Below are positions 5,630 to 6,187 of a stretch of DNA of 6,187 bases, one piece after another. The notes beneath the pieces were generated by a model. That model was given only the letters and a program-made list of their open reading frames with translations. It was not told the DNA's origin and did no database searches. The position numbers were made by a program, and so were the translations under genes. This stretch comes from Deltaproteobacteria bacterium (GTDB lineage: Bacteria > Desulfobacterota > Desulfuromonadia > Desulfuromonadales > Geopsychrobacteraceae): NCBI GenBank assembly GCA_009993495.1, contig JAACTI010000234.1, forward strand, positions 1-6,187. The letters are read 5' to 3'. How positions within the stretch are numbered: the first letter of the stretch is position 1; each line of letters opens with the position of its first letter.

Positions 5630-6187
5630 CCCGCGATCAGATGCTGGTTTTGCTTGCTGCGCCCGATCTGGAACAGCGTCTGCCCGAGGTCGCCCGCTTA
5701 CGCGGGGTGCCGCAACCGCCCGAGTTTCACACCGAGGGCGATGTTCTGGTGCATACCCGGCTGGTGGTGGCGGCTTTGCCGCAAGAAGCCGGACAGGCTC
5801 TGGTGTGGGCGGCGGCGCTGCACGATATCGGCAAGGCCGACACCACAGGCTTTGTCGACGGACGCTGGCGTGCCCACGGCCATGATCTGCGCTCGGCACA
5901 ACTGGTGCCTCAGGTGCTGCGACGTTTTGATGCCGAAGCCGATTGCGCTGATGTGGTCTGGCTGGTGCGGCATCATCTGTTTGCCTGTAGTTGGCAACCC
6001 GCTTCACGCAAGGGTTTGACCTCGCGCCAGTTGCGTTTTTGTCAACATCCCCTGTTTGACCAGCTGGTGCAGTTGTGCCGCGCCGATGCGCTGGGCAGCC
6101 ACGGACATTCGAAAAAGATCGATCACTTACAGCTGATTCTTGATCAACTGGCCCAGCGAAAGAGCCGCACGGATGAAGATTCCTCAG
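5626..6187 (+). CDS. HD-domain metal-dependent phosphohydrolase (3' truncated)
   Basis: The frame opens at ATG 5626, overlapping the stop of the CARF-HEPN gene as ATGA, and stays open to the right edge (187 residues seen). The full set of HD-superfamily ligands is present: H43 in EGDVLVHT, H66-D67 in AALHDIGK, H86 in AHGHD, H116-H117 in LVRHH, and D154 in CRADALGSHG. The H-TEGDVLVHT start and the ADALG ending resemble the HD domain of CCA-adding enzymes and of HD proteins linked to AAA-type RNA/polynucleotide kinases more than the HD nuclease of Cas3 or Cas10. Such enzymes cleave phosphomonoester or phosphodiester bonds with divalent metals. The context suggests action on RNA ends or on a cyclic nucleotide ligand, but that is inference. 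The sequence near the edge (RKSRTDED) looks like a linker or the approach to a C-terminus, so a second domain cannot be excluded. Confidence 0.85.
   Translation, partial: MTRDQMLVLLAAPDLEQRLPEVARLRGVPQPPEFHTEGDVLVHTRLVVAALPQEAGQALVWAAALHDIGKADTTGFVDGRWRAHGHDLRSAQLVPQVLRRFDAEADCADVVWLVRHHLFACSWQPASRKGLTSRQLRFCQHPLFDQLVQLCRADALGSHGHSKKIDHLQLILDQLAQRKSRTDEDSS

Noticed and set aside
5654..6019. 121-residue + strand frame and minus-strand frames at 5615-6007
   Set aside because: They overlap the HD-domain frame, which has all five metal-ligand motifs and an ATGA junction with the preceding gene.
5626..6187. HD gene as the N-terminal HD domain of a Cas10 protein
   Set aside because: The EGDVLVHT start and ADALG ending match CCA-enzyme or kinase-linked HD domains better, and no palm or GGDD region is seen. 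The truncation means it is not fully excluded.

Overview
The window looks like an accessory, defence-type stretch of a Gram-negative bacterial chromosome or large plasmid with roughly balanced base composition. The gene content (AddA-type nuclease-helicase, ParDE, a nucleotidyltransferase pair, a CARF-HEPN protein) suggests Desulfuromonadota or another proteobacterial-grade group, but that assignment is weak because no phylogenetic marker is present.

Layout. From 1 to 1870 (+) runs the C-terminal part of an AddA/RecB-like helicase-nuclease whose N-terminal ATPase half lies off the left edge. Facing it are two minus-strand genes that overlap by 8 nt: a predicted nucleotidyltransferase (3215 to 2631) followed by a helical, basic protein of unknown function (2638 to 1970). 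A 317-nt divergent regulatory region (3216-3532) separates this pair from a ParD/ParE type II toxin-antitoxin operon (3533-4102, +). Each of the two divergent operons has its own near-perfect palindrome of about 30 bp over its putative promoter. An imperfect 38-nt direct repeat (3364-3401 and 4119-4156) brackets the ParDE operon. The 255 nt after it hold the second repeat copy and a separate inverted repeat element made of 10-bp units. From 4358 to 5629 (+) lies a 423-residue CARF-HEPN protein of the Cas02710/TIGR02710 type, related to Csm6/Csx1. Overlapping its stop by an ATGA is an HD-domain phosphohydrolase that runs off the right edge.

How the genes fit together. The AddA-like enzyme handles DNA ends. 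The nucleotidyltransferase pair and ParDE look like toxin-antitoxin or abortive-infection modules under autoregulation. The CARF-HEPN protein is expected to be an RNase switched on by a cyclic oligoadenylate-like ligand. No cas effector gene, cyclase or CRISPR array is visible, so the source of that ligand is outside the window or the system is not a classical type III one. The most interesting point is the translational coupling of the CARF-HEPN sensor/RNase to an HD phosphohydrolase, which could be an off-switch or a second effector.
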